A DNA stretch of 64,000 bases from Erythrobacter sp. (GCF_030066995.1 NZ_JASJAP010000005.1:124001-188000); one strand, 5' to 3'. Counted from the stretch's first letter, positions 54,776-63,677 are shown. Notes: generated by a model not told the origin, from the sequence alone. Program-made: numbers and translations.

Positions 54776-56608
54776 TCAGGCGAAGCCGCGCACGACCGCG
54801 CAAAAGTCCTCGCCATAGGTTTCAAGCTTCTTGACGCCGATTCCCGAAACCTTGGCCATGGCCTCAAGACCGGTCGGCCTGATCGAGGCGATCTCTCGCA
54901 GCACGCTGTCGTGAAAGATGATGTAAGCTGGAATCCCGTTAGCGCGGGCGAGTTCGGCGCGCTTGGCGCGGAGGGCTTCGAACAACGGGTCGCCTGATGG
55001 ATTGGCGCTTCTGCTCGCCCGGCGCCGAGGCGCCTTGGGACGGGGCTTGGCGATGGAGAAGGATCGATCTCCCTTCAAAAAAGCGCGGGCGTCCGGACCA
55101 AGCGCCAGGCCCGCGTGGTCGGTGGAGATGAGCAACTCACGAGCCAAGGCGGCGCGCATCACAGCGCGCAACAGGGGCGCCTCTTCAGGTGTAAGGATCC
55201 CGAAAACCGACAGCGCGTCGTGCCCGCGCTGGCGAACGCGCTCATCCGGCTGTCCGAGCAACACCTTCTCGACATGTCCGATGCCAAAGCTTTGTCCGGT
55301 GCGGTACACCGCTGAAAGCAGCTTCTTGGCGATCTGAGTCGCGTCGAGAACGGTCGGAGGATCAAGACAGATATCGCAATTGCCGCAGGCCTCGGGCGGG
55401 GTCTCACCGAAATGCCGCAACAGGATCGCCCGGCGGCAGGTTGACGCTTCGACCAGACCGGCGAGGGCGTTCAGCCGCGCGCGCTCGCTTGCCCGGCGTT
55501 CGTCGTCGACATCGCCAAGCCATTGGCGCGCTTTTGCAAAGTCCGAAGCGCTCCAGAACAGGCGCGCTTCGGCCGGATCGCCATCGCGGCCCGCCCGCCC
55601 GGTCTCCTGATAATAGGCCTCGATCGACTTGGGCAGCGAGGCGTGCACGACAAAACGCACATCCGGCTTGTCGATACCCATGCCAAAGGCGATGGTCGCG
55701 ACCATCACCATGTCTTCGCTCGCCACAAACCCCGCTTGCACCGCGGCGCGCTGGTCCGGCGCAAGTCCCGCGTGATAGACGCCAACGCGTCGCCCTGTGG
55801 CTTGGAGTCTCGCGGCCAACTGTTCGCAGCCTTTGCGGCTGGACGCGTAAACAATGCCCGCACCGGGCCTGCGGCTGACGTAGTCGGCGATTTGGCGTGC
55901 CCCGCCCTCCCTGGCGCTGATCGTGTAACGGATATTGGCGCGGTCGAAACCGGCAACGATCAGCCCGTCGTCGGGCAAGCCCAGCTGCACAAGGATGTCG
56001 GCGCGCGTCGCCCTGTCTGCCGTCGCAGTCAGCGCAAGCCGGGGAACATGGCCGAATGCGTCAAGGAGCGGGCGCAAGGCGCGATAGTCGGGGCGAAAAT
56101 CATGGCCCCATTCGGAGACACAGTGCGCCTCGTCAATCGCGAACAGCGAAAGACGCGCTTGGCTCAAAAGCCTGCGGAAACCTTGCGTGTTGGCCCGCTC
56201 GGGCGCGATATAGAGAAGATCGAGCTCTCCGCTCAGCAGCGCTTCAGCCGTTGCCGCGTTATCGGTATCGGCGCTGGTCATCGAAGCGGCGCGAATGCCA
56301 ACGGCGCGCGCCGAACGTATCTGATCGTGCATCAAGGCGATCAAGGGCGAGACCACGATCGCCGTGCCGGATCGAGCCAGCGCCGGGAGTTGGTAGCATA
56401 AGGACTTGCCCGCTCCGGTCGGCATAAGCGCCAGCGTGTGTTCGCCCCGAAGAACGCGTGCGATCACCTTTTCCTGCGTGCCGCGAAATCCGGAATAGCC
56501 AAAAGTGCTGCGCAAGATCTCTTCAGCTGCGCGTCCGACAGAGGCGGGCTCACTGGAATCTTGGAGTTCGGGGTCTGGAGCGGGCGCTTCGAGCATTTCA
56601 GCGGTCAT
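54776..56608 (-). CDS. recQ: ATP-dependent DNA helicase RecQ
   Basis: A 610-residue superfamily 2 helicase acting in recombination and fork repair. Motif I is MPTGAGKSLCYQLPA, motif II AIDEAHCVSEWGHDFRPDY and motif VI QETGRAGRDG. A zinc-binding RQC region follows, with CRRAILLRHFGE and CGNCDIC. A single HRDC domain at the C-terminus (EALRAKRAELARANGIPAY) completes it. Length is normal. The ATG at 56608 is preferred over GTG 56617. It is convergent with the TonB-like gene and downstream of hxlR on the same strand, 90 bp apart. Confidence 0.96.
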   Translation of the reverse strand: MTAEMLEAPAPDPELQDSSEPASVGRAAEEILRSTFGYSGFRGTQEKVIARVLRGEHTLALMPTGAGKSLCYQLPALARSGTAIVVSPLIALMHDQIRSARAVGIRAASMTSADTDNAATAEALLSGELDLLYIAPERANTQGFRRLLSQARLSLFAIDEAHCVSEWGHDFRPDYRALRPLLDAFGHVPRLALTATADRATRADILVQLGLPDDGLIVAGFDRANIRYTISAREGGARQIADYVSRRPGAGIVYASSRKGCEQLAARLQATGRRVGVYHAGLAPDQRAAVQAGFVASEDMVMVATIAFGMGIDKPDVRFVVHASLPKSIEAYYQETGRAGRDGDPAEARLFWSASDFAKARQWLGDVDDERRASERARLNALAGLVEASTCRRAILLRHFGETPPEACGNCDICLDPPTVLDATQIAKKLLSAVYRTGQSFGIGHVEKVLLGQPDERVRQRGHDALSVFGILTPEEAPLLRAVMRAALARELLISTDHAGLALGPDARAFLKGDRSFSIAKPRPKAPRRRASRSANPSGDPLFEALRAKRAELARANGIPAYIIFHDSVLREIASIRPTGLEAMAKVSGIGVKKLETYGEDFCAVVRGFA

Positions 56609-56697
56609 CAAGGCCACCGACGCACATCTGGGTCAAGGCAAAGCCCCGCCAGTTTCCAGCGATTTCTTGGGAGCAGGACGGAGGGCTGCTGGGCCGC

Positions 56698-57252
56698 TCA
56701 GTTCGAGGCGATCTTGCGTGCCTCGTCAATATCGATGATGTCGCCCGCCATCAAAGGCTGCGAGGGTTCAGCGACCGTTCCGTCGACGCGGCGGCCTACA
56801 TCGGCTCGTTTGATCAGGTTGAGCCCTGTGTGATTGAGGATGCGCCCATCATGCGAGAGCACTGAGACGGGGCCAATTGGCAGACGATCACGCTCATCGA
56901 CGAGAACGGGATCTTCGGCCACGAATTCGCTGCCATATTTCTGACCCCACTGGCGCAAAGCGATCATTGCCGGAAGAAGGTCGAAGCCTTTCTCGGTCAG
57001 GCGATACTCGATTTTGCGTCGATCGTCCTCACACGGCTCCCGTTTCAGGATGCCGTGCTCAACAAGCTTCGCCAAGCGATTAGAAAGAATATTACGCGCG
57101 ATCCCGAGCTCAGAGAGAAACTCTTCAAAATGCTTCAGGCCGTTAAAGCTCGCCCGCAGAATCATGAAGGACCAACGTTCGCCCATGACTTCCAGCGCTT
57201 GCGGCAGACCGCAATCGATAAGTTCGCGCAGTGACTCTCTAACTTCGCCCAT
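56698..57252 (-). CDS. HxlR family transcriptional regulator
   Basis: A 184-residue winged-helix regulator. The HxlR core is clear: ALEVMGERWSFMILRASFNGLKHFEEF, then GIARNILSNRLAKLVEHGIL and the wing YRLTEKGFDLLPAMIALRQWG. A C-terminal extension of about 60 residues goes beyond the minimal family. A cysteine at position 14 lies where redox-sensing HxlR proteins (HypR, YodB) have their conserved Cys, though here followed by GLPQAL. It is divergent from a small exported protein gene, with a perfect inverted repeat between them, so it probably regulates itself and that gene. Confidence 0.87.
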   Translation of the reverse strand: MGEVRESLRELIDCGLPQALEVMGERWSFMILRASFNGLKHFEEFLSELGIARNILSNRLAKLVEHGILKREPCEDDRRKIEYRLTEKGFDLLPAMIALRQWGQKYGSEFVAEDPVLVDERDRLPIGPVSVLSHDGRILNHTGLNLIKRADVGRRVDGTVAEPSQPLMAGDIIDIDEARKIASN

Positions 57253-57319
57253 AATTCAGTCCTCTCAGTGCAACCTTGTTAGCGCAAATCTGTACGGGAA
57301 CAAAATCCGCTCCAAAAAA

Positions 57320-57346
57320 TTTTCAGTTTTAGGTTGCAACTGAAAA
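57320..57346. promoter_or_regulatory. Putative HxlR operator
   Basis: A perfect 9-bp inverted repeat TTTTCAGTT/AACTGAAAA with a 9-nt spacer, 68 bp upstream of the hxlR start and about 95 bp upstream of the divergent gene. This symmetry in a divergent regulator-target gap is the expected form of a dimeric winged-helix operator. Confidence 0.6.
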
Positions 57347-57439
57347 CCGAATCACATAGGTAGCAATCAGCAACCGGTTTTAATTCGAAACGTTGCACCG
57401 CACAATGATAATTGCACCACGAACAAAAGGACCAAAGCG

Positions 57440-57766
57440 ATGACCCTCTCCCTCAACGCCGCAAGCCGCCTCTCTCTCGTCGCCACCGCCGCTCTGGCGC
57501 TGGGCACCACCGTTGCCCCGATCGCGAGCCAAGCCGCTGCACCTTATTACACGGCGACCCTCGCCGCTCCGGCCGACGACGATCGCGCGGTTGCCGGCGG
57601 TGTCGCGTGGGCTTGCAAAGACAGCACGTGCGTAGCGGCCAAGGGCACCAGTCGCCCGATGCGCATTTGCCGTGGCCTCGCGCGTGAGTTCGGTGAGATC
57701 ACCAGCTTCACAGCCAAGGGTAAAGAACTGGACGCTGACAAGCTGGCCAAATGCAACGGCAAGTAA
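57440..57766 (+). CDS. Small exported protein, CC_3452 family-like
   Basis: A 108-residue protein with a Sec signal (NAASRLSLVATAALALGTTVAPIASQAAA). The mature ~75 residues contain WACKDSTCVAAKGTSRPMRICRGLAREFGEITSF and a terminal KLAKCNGK; the four cysteines could form two disulfides in the periplasm. It resembles the small CC_3452-type proteins annotated across Caulobacter and sphingomonads, whose function is unknown. It is divergent from hxlR across a palindromic operator, so it is the likely target of that regulator. Two hairpins follow it. Confidence 0.72.
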   Translation: MTLSLNAASRLSLVATAALALGTTVAPIASQAAAPYYTATLAAPADDDRAVAGGVAWACKDSTCVAAKGTSRPMRICRGLAREFGEITSFTAKGKELDADKLAKCNGK

Positions 57767-57797
57767 GCCAAGCAGCACAGCCTTTACACTTCCCCAT

Positions 57798-57823
57798 CCG
57801 CTCGTAACTCTCCAAACGAGCGG
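57798..57823. terminator. Perfect hairpin after the CC_3452-like gene
   Basis: An 8-bp perfect stem CCGCTCGT/ACGAGCGG with a 10-nt loop, without a U-tract. It lies between two convergent genes and may stabilise transcript ends. Confidence 0.5.
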
Positions 57824-57833
57824 CACCTCAAGA

Positions 57834-57880
57834 CCCCCGGCGCAGCGTGTCCCCAACAGCTGCGACCGGGGGACTTTCCT
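57834..57880. terminator. Bidirectional terminator between convergent genes
   Basis: CCCCCGG/CCGGGGG enclosing CAGC/GCTG, followed by ACTTTCCTT on the + strand. It lies just after the CC_3452-like gene and 6 bp before the end of the HAD phosphatase gene, so it can serve both. Confidence 0.62.
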
Positions 57881-57885
57881 TGCAA

Positions 57886-58497
57886 TCAGAGAAGCCCGGC
57901 TTCGTGCAATTGCGCTTCCAGCGCGGGCGCATCGATGAACAGGTGCGCATCCCAGCCCCGCGCTCGGGCCGCTTCGATATTCGCCGGGTTGTCATCGGTG
58001 AAGAACAGGGAACCGCGCGAACGATCGCTGCGTTCCTCAACGATCCGGTAAATGCGCGGGTCCGGCTTTGCGACCTTCTCGGTGCCCGATACGATGATGT
58101 CGTCGAACAGATCGAAGATCGGTTCTGTCGGACGAAACATTGCCCAGAATTCATCGCCAAAGTTGGTCAGGCAATAGAGCGGCACATTCCTGGCGTGCAA
58201 TTGCCTAACCAGGTCATGGGTTCCTTGAACCGGGCCGGGCACGGTCTCATTGAAACGGGTCGCGTACGCTTTGATATGCGCCTGATAGGCCGGAAAGAGA
58301 GCCACACGCTCGGGCACCATTTCCGCCAAGGGGCGCCCACGATCATGCTCAAAGTGCCATTCCTCGGTAACCACATTGGCCAGAAACCAATCCAGCTCCT
58401 CAGCGTCATCGATCAGCTTTTCAAACAGCGCGCGCAGTTGCCACTGGAAAAGTACACGCCCGACATCGAACACCACGGCTTTTTCCGCTTTAGCCAC
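57886..58497 (-). CDS. HAD family phosphatase (sEH/YihX-like)
   Basis: A 203-residue cytoplasmic HAD-superfamily hydrolase. Motif I is VVFDVGRVLF: the nucleophile Asp is present, but the second Asp of DxD is replaced by Gly, as in the YihX/soluble epoxide hydrolase N-domain and dehalogenase groups. Motif II is CLTNFGDE, motif III includes KVAKPDPRIY, and motif IV is FFTDDNPANIEAA. The length and cap helices fit YihX-like phosphatases of sugar phosphates. GTG 58497 with GGAGA upstream is the likely start; the frame extends to 58575 without similarity. Confidence 0.82.
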   Translation of the reverse strand: MAKAEKAVVFDVGRVLFQWQLRALFEKLIDDAEELDWFLANVVTEEWHFEHDRGRPLAEMVPERVALFPAYQAHIKAYATRFNETVPGPVQGTHDLVRQLHARNVPLYCLTNFGDEFWAMFRPTEPIFDLFDDIIVSGTEKVAKPDPRIYRIVEERSDRSRGSLFFTDDNPANIEAARARGWDAHLFIDAPALEAQLHEAGLL

Positions 58498-58594
58498 AGA
58501 ACACGTTCTCCAAAAGCGCGCGGCCCGCGCTCCTGATCGGAGGCGGGCCGCTGCACAACCAAACCATCGCCGCAACCGGCGATCAGCGCATCAC

Positions 58595-58720
58595 TCAGCC
58601 TTGGCGAGCCTTGAAGCGGCGGTTGGTCTTGTTGATGACATAGGTGCGTCCACGACGGCGGATGACGCGGCAATCGCGGTGACGGTTCTTCAGCGACTTA
58701 AGGCTGTTGCGGATTTTCAT
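58595..58720 (-). CDS. rpmJ: Ribosomal protein L36 (zinc-free, type B)
   Basis: A 41-residue protein, [19 protein letters not shown]... ending NRRFKARQG. The KSLKNRHRD-x-RVIRRRGR arrangement belongs to the type-B L36 that lacks the zinc-binding CxxC...C...H set; only one cysteine is present. This form is the normal L36 in many Alphaproteobacteria. It stands alone on the minus strand between the HAD gene and galE. Confidence 0.94.
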   Translation of the reverse strand: MKIRNSLKSLKNRHRDCRVIRRRGRTYVINKTNRRFKARQG

Positions 58721-58812
58721 TGTCGGTCTCTCAAAAGCAAAACGCGTCGGAATCGGCCGACGCGCGAAATTTCGTAGGCGCCGTTACCTTGGTGCGTGGA
58801 TTTCGTCAATGC

Positions 58813-59820
58813 TCAACGCCGGATCTCGGAAAGCTTACGCTCCCATGCCAATGCGTGCGCGATGATCGTATCGAGCTTCTCGTATTGCGGAACCCAGGGC
58901 AGTTCCTTGCGAATTCGGCCCGGATCCGAGATCAGCTGATCGGGATCGCCCGCTCTGCGCCCTTCGATCCGGCGATCAATCTTCCTGTTCGTCACTCGAT
59001 CCACCGCGTCGAGCACTTCGAGGACCGAATAGCCCCGCCCGTAACCGCAATTCATGGTGAGCGAACGCCTGGGCTGGGCGATCAGCGCTTCGAGCGCCAG
59101 CACGTGAGCCGCTGCCAGGTCGCTAACATGAATGTAATCGCGCACTCCGGTTCCGTCTGGAGTGTCGTAATCGGTACCAAAGACGCTGACATGGCTGCGC
59201 TTGCCCAACACGGCTTCGACTGCGACCTTGATGAGATGCGTCGCTCCCGCTGTGGACTGACCCGAACGCACTTGCGGATCGGCGCCAGCAACGTTGAAGT
59301 AACGCAGCGCGCAATAATTCATGGGATGCGCCGATGTTGTGTCCGACAGCATTTGCTCGGTCATGAGCTTGGACCAGCCATAGGGGTTTATCGGCTTCTT
59401 CAGGGAATCCTCGGCCACCGGAGAGATTTCGGGAACCCCGTAAGTCGCCGCGGTGCTCGAGAAGATAAAATGCGCCACGCCCGCGGCAACCGCCGCCTCG
59501 ATAAGCACCCGGCTCTTTGCGGTGTTGTTATGATAGTACTTGAGCGGGTTCTCGACGCTTTCGGGCACGAGGATCGAGCCCGCGAAGTGCATGATCGCGC
59601 CGATTCCCTGCTCGTCGAAGATCCGGTTCAAAAGCTCCACATCTTCGATATCGCCTTCGTAAAAGGCGACATTCTCGGGGATCGTGAAGCGAAAGCCCGT
59701 CGAAAGGTTGTCCACCACCGCGACATCCCAGCCCGCATCGGCCAACGCCAGGACCGCATGGCTTCCGATGTAGCCTGCGCCGCCCGTTACAAGAACGCTT
59801 GGTTTGCTCGTGTCTGTCAT
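58813..59820 (-). CDS. galE: UDP-glucose 4-epimerase
   Basis: A 335-residue NAD-dependent extended SDR that interconverts UDP-glucose and UDP-galactose for polysaccharide synthesis. The NAD motif GGAGYIG is at 13-19, the catalytic Ser/Thr block reads FSSTAATYG, and the catalytic YxxxK is YGWSK. GalE-specific segments include NPYGWSK and RYFNVAGADP. I chose the ATG at 59820 because it places the Rossmann motif near the N-terminus as usual. It is divergent from the DUF4136 gene. Confidence 0.95.
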   Translation of the reverse strand: MTDTSKPSVLVTGGAGYIGSHAVLALADAGWDVAVVDNLSTGFRFTIPENVAFYEGDIEDVELLNRIFDEQGIGAIMHFAGSILVPESVENPLKYYHNNTAKSRVLIEAAVAAGVAHFIFSSTAATYGVPEISPVAEDSLKKPINPYGWSKLMTEQMLSDTTSAHPMNYCALRYFNVAGADPQVRSGQSTAGATHLIKVAVEAVLGKRSHVSVFGTDYDTPDGTGVRDYIHVSDLAAAHVLALEALIAQPRRSLTMNCGYGRGYSVLEVLDAVDRVTNRKIDRRIEGRRAGDPDQLISDPGRIRKELPWVPQYEKLDTIIAHALAWERKLSEIRR

Positions 59821-59934
59821 GAATGCGGCCTTTACCAGCTTTCTGCTGCAAAAGCGTAAAGCCACCGCGTTTAGCGACGGGGTTTTGCACGAGCGCAATT
59901 GCGCCTATTGCGCAGCTCGAACTAGGAGCTCCTC

Positions 59935-60582
59935 ATGTCGCACATTGCACCATTACGATTTGCGCTTTCGGCGCTAGCGGTCTTCGGCCTTTCCGCATGC
60001 GCTGCCAACACCTACACGGGGCCAGTCGAAGTGACGCGGTTCATCGGTTCGCAGCCGGCAGGGCTTGGCCAAGGCACTATCGCCCTGCGTTTCTCCGAAG
60101 AGCTGGAGAACGAAGCCGCGCTCGATGCCTTCCGCGGTGCCATTAGCGATGAGCTCTCATTGCTGGGCTACACCGTCATCGCCAACGAAGAAATTGCCGA
60201 TCAAATAGCCACGATCAGCACCAGCCGCACCTCCATTCCGGCTGCCGAGGGCAGCGACCCGGTCAATGTCGGCGTTGGCGGCTCAACCGGCAGTTTCGGA
60301 AGCGGGGTTGGCGTTGGCGTCGGAATCAATCTGGGCGGCAACCGCGATCGCTCGCCCCGCGTCATCTCGGAGCTGAGCGTCGCCATCGCTTCCAACACGA
60401 ACGACACAAACCGCCAGAACCTCTGGGAAGCGCGCGCCCAGTTCCCGACCAGCGTGAATTCGCCCTACGCCCCCGTTGCCGTCAACGCGCGCACGCTCGC
60501 AGCGGCGGTCTTCAAGGATTTTCCTGCAGGCAGCGGTGACACAGTCAGCATCGATGTGGATGAATTAGTGGAGCAGCCATGA
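59935..60582 (+). CDS. DUF4136 lipoprotein (second of two)
   Basis: A 215-residue predicted lipoprotein with lipobox LSAC (C22). The mature sequence follows the DUF4136 plan: [32 protein letters not shown], then [13 protein letters not shown], a glycine/valine-rich segment ([17 protein letters not shown], about 121-138) and the C-terminal [11 protein letters not shown] block with [16 protein letters not shown]. It is diverged from the paralogue at 30584-31276. Its stop overlaps the start of the carboxypeptidase gene by 4 nt, so the two are translated together. Function is unknown. Confidence 0.8.
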   Translation: MSHIAPLRFALSALAVFGLSACAANTYTGPVEVTRFIGSQPAGLGQGTIALRFSEELENEAALDAFRGAISDELSLLGYTVIANEEIADQIATISTSRTSIPAAEGSDPVNVGVGGSTGSFGSGVGVGVGINLGGNRDRSPRVISELSVAIASNTNDTNRQNLWEARAQFPTSVNSPYAPVAVNARTLAAAVFKDFPAGSGDTVSIDVDELVEQP

Positions 60583-61715
60583 GCCTTTGCATCGACGCCG
60601 CTTTCGACAGCGGCAATATCGAGGTGCTCGAGATCGCCGGCGACAAAGCGCGCCTCGCCATTCGCAAGGACCACAATTCGGACTTCGCCCAATGGTTTCA
60701 CTTCCGCGTCTCGGGCGCGGCTGGACGCGAAGTCGAGCTCAAGATCACGGGGCTAAACGCCAGCGCCTATCCTGGCGGGTGGCCGGGCTATGACGCCTGT
60801 GTATCGGAGGATCGGGAGTACTGGACCCGCGCTGCGAGCGCGTTTGACAAGGGTGAGGAGAACGGAACGCTCACAATCCGCTACACGCCCGCCAGCCAGA
60901 TCTGCTACTTTGCGTATTTCGCGCCCTATTCGATCGAGCGCCATCACGATCTGATTGCCGAAGCGGCGGCAAGCGAAGGCGTTGACCTCGTACGCCTCAC
61001 ACAGACGCTTGACGGACGTCCGCTTGATTCCCTCGAAATGGGCGAAGGACCGCTGAAGGCCTGGCTCTACGCGCGCCAACATCCCGGCGAGAGCATGGCC
61101 GAATGGTGGATGGAGGGCGCCCTCGAATGCCTCTCCGATCCTATCGATCCGGTCGCACGGAGCCTCCGTCATCACTGCCGTTTGCACATTGTGCCCAATT
61201 GCAATCCGGATGGCTCGGCGAGGGGGCACTTGCGGACGAACGCGGTCGGCACCAATCTCAATCGGGAATGGACTCAACCGAGCGCGGAGACCTCGCCGGA
61301 AGTCCTCGCGATCCGAAACAGGATGGATGAAACCGGCGTCGATTTTGCGATGGATGTGCATGGTGATGAGGCCATCCCGGCAAACTTCCTCGCGGGATTT
61401 GAAGGCATACCAAGCTGGACCGACGCGCTGGGCGACCAGTTCTATCGCTACCAACGCATCCTTGATCGACGTTCACCCGATTTCCAGATCGAACTCGGCT
61501 ACCCCAAGACATCCGCCGGTCGCGCGAACCTGGGCATCAGCACCAATCAGGTGGCAGAGCGCTATGGTGCTTGTGCAATGACCTTGGAGATGCCGTTCAA
61601 GGATTTGGCCGCGTTCCCAGAGCCCGAACAAGGCTGGTCGCCCGAACGCTGCAAACTGCTCGCGCGCGATTGCCTCGCCGCGCTGCTTGAATGGATTGAA
61701 ACATCAGACGGCTGA
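60579..61715 (+). CDS. M14 family zinc carboxypeptidase (cytosolic carboxypeptidase-like)
   Basis: A 378-residue protein with the M14D (Nna1/CCP-like) layout: an N-terminal beta-sandwich domain (about 1-115, with WFHFRVSG and YFAYFAPYS) followed by the carboxypeptidase domain. Zinc ligands are H168 and E171 in HPGE and H261 in DVHGDE; substrate-binding residues appear in [16 protein letters not shown] and LNREW; a candidate catalytic glutamate is in MTLEMPF. No signal peptide, so cytosolic. Eukaryotic relatives remove glutamates from tubulin tails; bacterial substrates are unknown. It is coupled to the DUF4136 gene by a 4-nt overlap. Confidence 0.88.
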   Translation: MSLCIDAAFDSGNIEVLEIAGDKARLAIRKDHNSDFAQWFHFRVSGAAGREVELKITGLNASAYPGGWPGYDACVSEDREYWTRAASAFDKGEENGTLTIRYTPASQICYFAYFAPYSIERHHDLIAEAAASEGVDLVRLTQTLDGRPLDSLEMGEGPLKAWLYARQHPGESMAEWWMEGALECLSDPIDPVARSLRHHCRLHIVPNCNPDGSARGHLRTNAVGTNLNREWTQPSAETSPEVLAIRNRMDETGVDFAMDVHGDEAIPANFLAGFEGIPSWTDALGDQFYRYQRILDRRSPDFQIELGYPKTSAGRANLGISTNQVAERYGACAMTLEMPFKDLAAFPEPEQGWSPERCKLLARDCLAALLEWIETSDG

Positions 61716-61801
61716 CACGGTCGCATGACGCAAGGCGGTCATCATGGTAAGCAAAAAGGCAGAGTCGAACACTGGCGCGTCAAACGCAGAGGGGACATGA
61801 A

Positions 61802-62494
61802 ATGAGCACCATTCACAGACGGGGCGTGCTTGCTGGGCTGACCGTTTTCTCGGGCCTCGTCTGTGTGCCGAGCACCGCGCGCGCGCAGTTTGGTGGCACC
61901 GGCTTGAATCTCTCCTCCATACTCGGAAAGGCAACCGACAGCGCGCTTGACCAGCTTGCTGAGCCAGGCGCATTCTACAATGATGAAGAGGTGCGCATCG
62001 GGCTTCCCATTGGCGGAAAAAGCAGGAGCGGATTGCTCGGATCGGTGATGGATCTGGGCGCAAAGACGGGGCTGCTTGACGATGTCGTGCGCCAGATCAA
62101 CGATGCCGCCGGAATGGCGGCAGGGGAAGCCAAGCCGATCTTCCGCGATGCAATCGACGGCCTGTCCTTCAGCGACGCGCCCGATATCATCCAGGAAAGC
62201 GACGGGGGCACGCAATATCTGCGCCGCTCTTCCAACGATGCGCTGCATGAAAAGCTCACGCCGCTGGTCGACGACGCACTTGGCGAGCTGGGCGTTTACA
62301 AAACCGTCGAAAGCCTGTCGAGATCAAACAGCCTTATCAGTCAGGCCGGACTCAATCGCGAGACTATAAACAAGACGGTCACCGACCAGGGTCTCGACGG
62401 CATCTTCACTTATGTCGGCAAAGAGGAACGGGCGTTTCGAAAGAATCCCCTGGGCGGCGTCAAGGGAGCCCTGGGCGATATCTTTGGCAATTAA
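61802..62494 (+). CDS. DUF4197 exported protein
   Basis: A 230-residue protein with a signal sequence (TIHRRGVLAGLTVFSGLVCVPSTARAQ). The mature part fits DUF4197: EVRIGLPIGGKSRSGLLGSVMDLG, then AAGEAKPIFRDAIDGLSFSDAPDI, the region YLRRSSNDALHEKLTPLVDDAL, and the terminal VTDQGLDGIFTYVGKEERAFRKNPLG. DUF4197 proteins are periplasmic, all-helical and of unknown function. It is convergent with cdd. Confidence 0.86.
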   Translation: MSTIHRRGVLAGLTVFSGLVCVPSTARAQFGGTGLNLSSILGKATDSALDQLAEPGAFYNDEEVRIGLPIGGKSRSGLLGSVMDLGAKTGLLDDVVRQINDAAGMAAGEAKPIFRDAIDGLSFSDAPDIIQESDGGTQYLRRSSNDALHEKLTPLVDDALGELGVYKTVESLSRSNSLISQAGLNRETINKTVTDQGLDGIFTYVGKEERAFRKNPLGGVKGALGDIFGN

Positions 62495-62511
62495 AAACGC
62501 TGATACGTCAA

Positions 62512-62949
62512 TCAACTTGGATTGAGATGCGCGGGGCCAAATGCATGGGGCAGCAGTTCTGACAGCGGCACCGACCGCACTTCGTTCTTGCCCACGCAGA
62601 ATATGATCGGGTCCGTATTTCCCAACTGAGCGATTTCGTTGAGCATCTGCCGGCAACGTCCGCACGGGGTGATCGGCGCTCCGTCGCCCTTATTTAGCGG
62701 CCCCGTGACCGCGACGGCCACCAATCCGCCCCGGCGTCCCTCGTTCATGGCTTTGGCAACCGCGTTTGTCTCCGCGCATAGCGACAAGCCATAGCTTGCG
62801 TTTTCGACGTTGCTTCCGGTGATAACCGCGCCATCGTCAAACAGTAGAGCGGCCCCCACCTGATAGTCAGAATACGGCGCATAGGCCTTTTCACCGGCCG
62901 CACGGGCCGAGGCGATTAGCGCTTCCTTCTGTTCGTCCGGTATCCTCAT
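62512..62949 (-). CDS. cdd: Cytidine deaminase
   Basis: A 145-residue zinc enzyme of the homotetrameric class, deaminating cytidine and deoxycytidine for pyrimidine salvage. The catalytic motif is C58-A-E60, and the further zinc ligands C96 and C99 are in PCGRC. NVENASYGLSLCAE is the classic substrate-binding segment. The ATG at 62949 is the conserved start and overlaps the stop of the upstream GH25-like gene by 4 nt, so they are translationally coupled. Confidence 0.95.
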   Translation of the reverse strand: MRIPDEQKEALIASARAAGEKAYAPYSDYQVGAALLFDDGAVITGSNVENASYGLSLCAETNAVAKAMNEGRRGGLVAVAVTGPLNKGDGAPITPCGRCRQMLNEIAQLGNTDPIIFCVGKNEVRSVPLSELLPHAFGPAHLNPS

Positions 62950-63677
62950 CTTTGCACTACTACCCACTCGATCGGCTCGGCCAAAGCCTGGCTTACCATC
63001 TGGCGGTTCGCGCTCCAAAGCAGCCATGGGCGCTGGGCGTAGCGCGGGCGCAAGCGATCGCGTGCGAGCCACAAGTCGCGATCCAAGGCGCCTGCGATCT
63101 GAAAGCGCTTCTCGAACGCCTCTCCCAGCTTCAGGATGACGGGCTGACCAGAATGCATCTCGATCTGATTGACGAGCGTCAGCACTTCGCTCTTGGCGGC
63201 CGCTTGACTAACGCGCGGCGTGCAGTCCTTCGGCAATCGTTCCAGCGCCACCGCTGGCGGGAGCAAGTCAAGATCACGCGCAACCATGCGGGTGAACAGC
63301 GCCGATTGCGGATCGGCTCTTTGGCACGGATCGAAGACCTGAAGAATGCCGACTTTGAGGCCGGAATCCCTTGCAGCGCGCAAACGCGCCCGAAAACCTG
63401 GGTCCGGGGGCATGCGTGCCGAGCCCAGCTCAAGATATACAAAGGCCGCTCCGGTTGCCTTCAGGGTCTCGAACCGGACGCCCGAAACGCCGCTATCGAC
63501 AACCGCGCCTTGCTCCGGGTACAGTTCCGGGTCGGGCCGCCATGTGCGCATCTCGAACCAAAACCAACCCGCAAAGACGAGCGCAACCAGACCTGCAAGG
63601 GCGGCGAGTTGCGCCAGTCTGCGAGCGAGGCCGTGGCCAGATTGCCTGCTCTTTCTCTTGCGTGTGGAACTGGCCAT
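62946..63677 (-). CDS. GH25 lysozyme-like membrane-anchored protein, active site degenerate
   Basis: A 243-residue protein with a basic N-terminus and one membrane helix (LAQLAALAGLVALVFAGWFWF), placing the domain in the periplasm. The fold follows GH25: DSGVSGVRFETLKATGAAFVYLELGSAR corresponds to the start of the barrel (D61 as the first conserved Asp), and GLKVGILQVFDPC to the YHF-type strand. AVALERLP sits where catalytic members have a D-x-E pair; only E146 is kept. Muramidase activity is therefore doubtful. The ATG at 63677 gives the anchor sequence. It overlaps cdd by 4 nt. Confidence 0.7.
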   Translation of the reverse strand: MASSTRKRKSRQSGHGLARRLAQLAALAGLVALVFAGWFWFEMRTWRPDPELYPEQGAVVDSGVSGVRFETLKATGAAFVYLELGSARMPPDPGFRARLRAARDSGLKVGILQVFDPCQRADPQSALFTRMVARDLDLLPPAVALERLPKDCTPRVSQAAAKSEVLTLVNQIEMHSGQPVILKLGEAFEKRFQIAGALDRDLWLARDRLRPRYAQRPWLLWSANRQMVSQALAEPIEWVVVQR

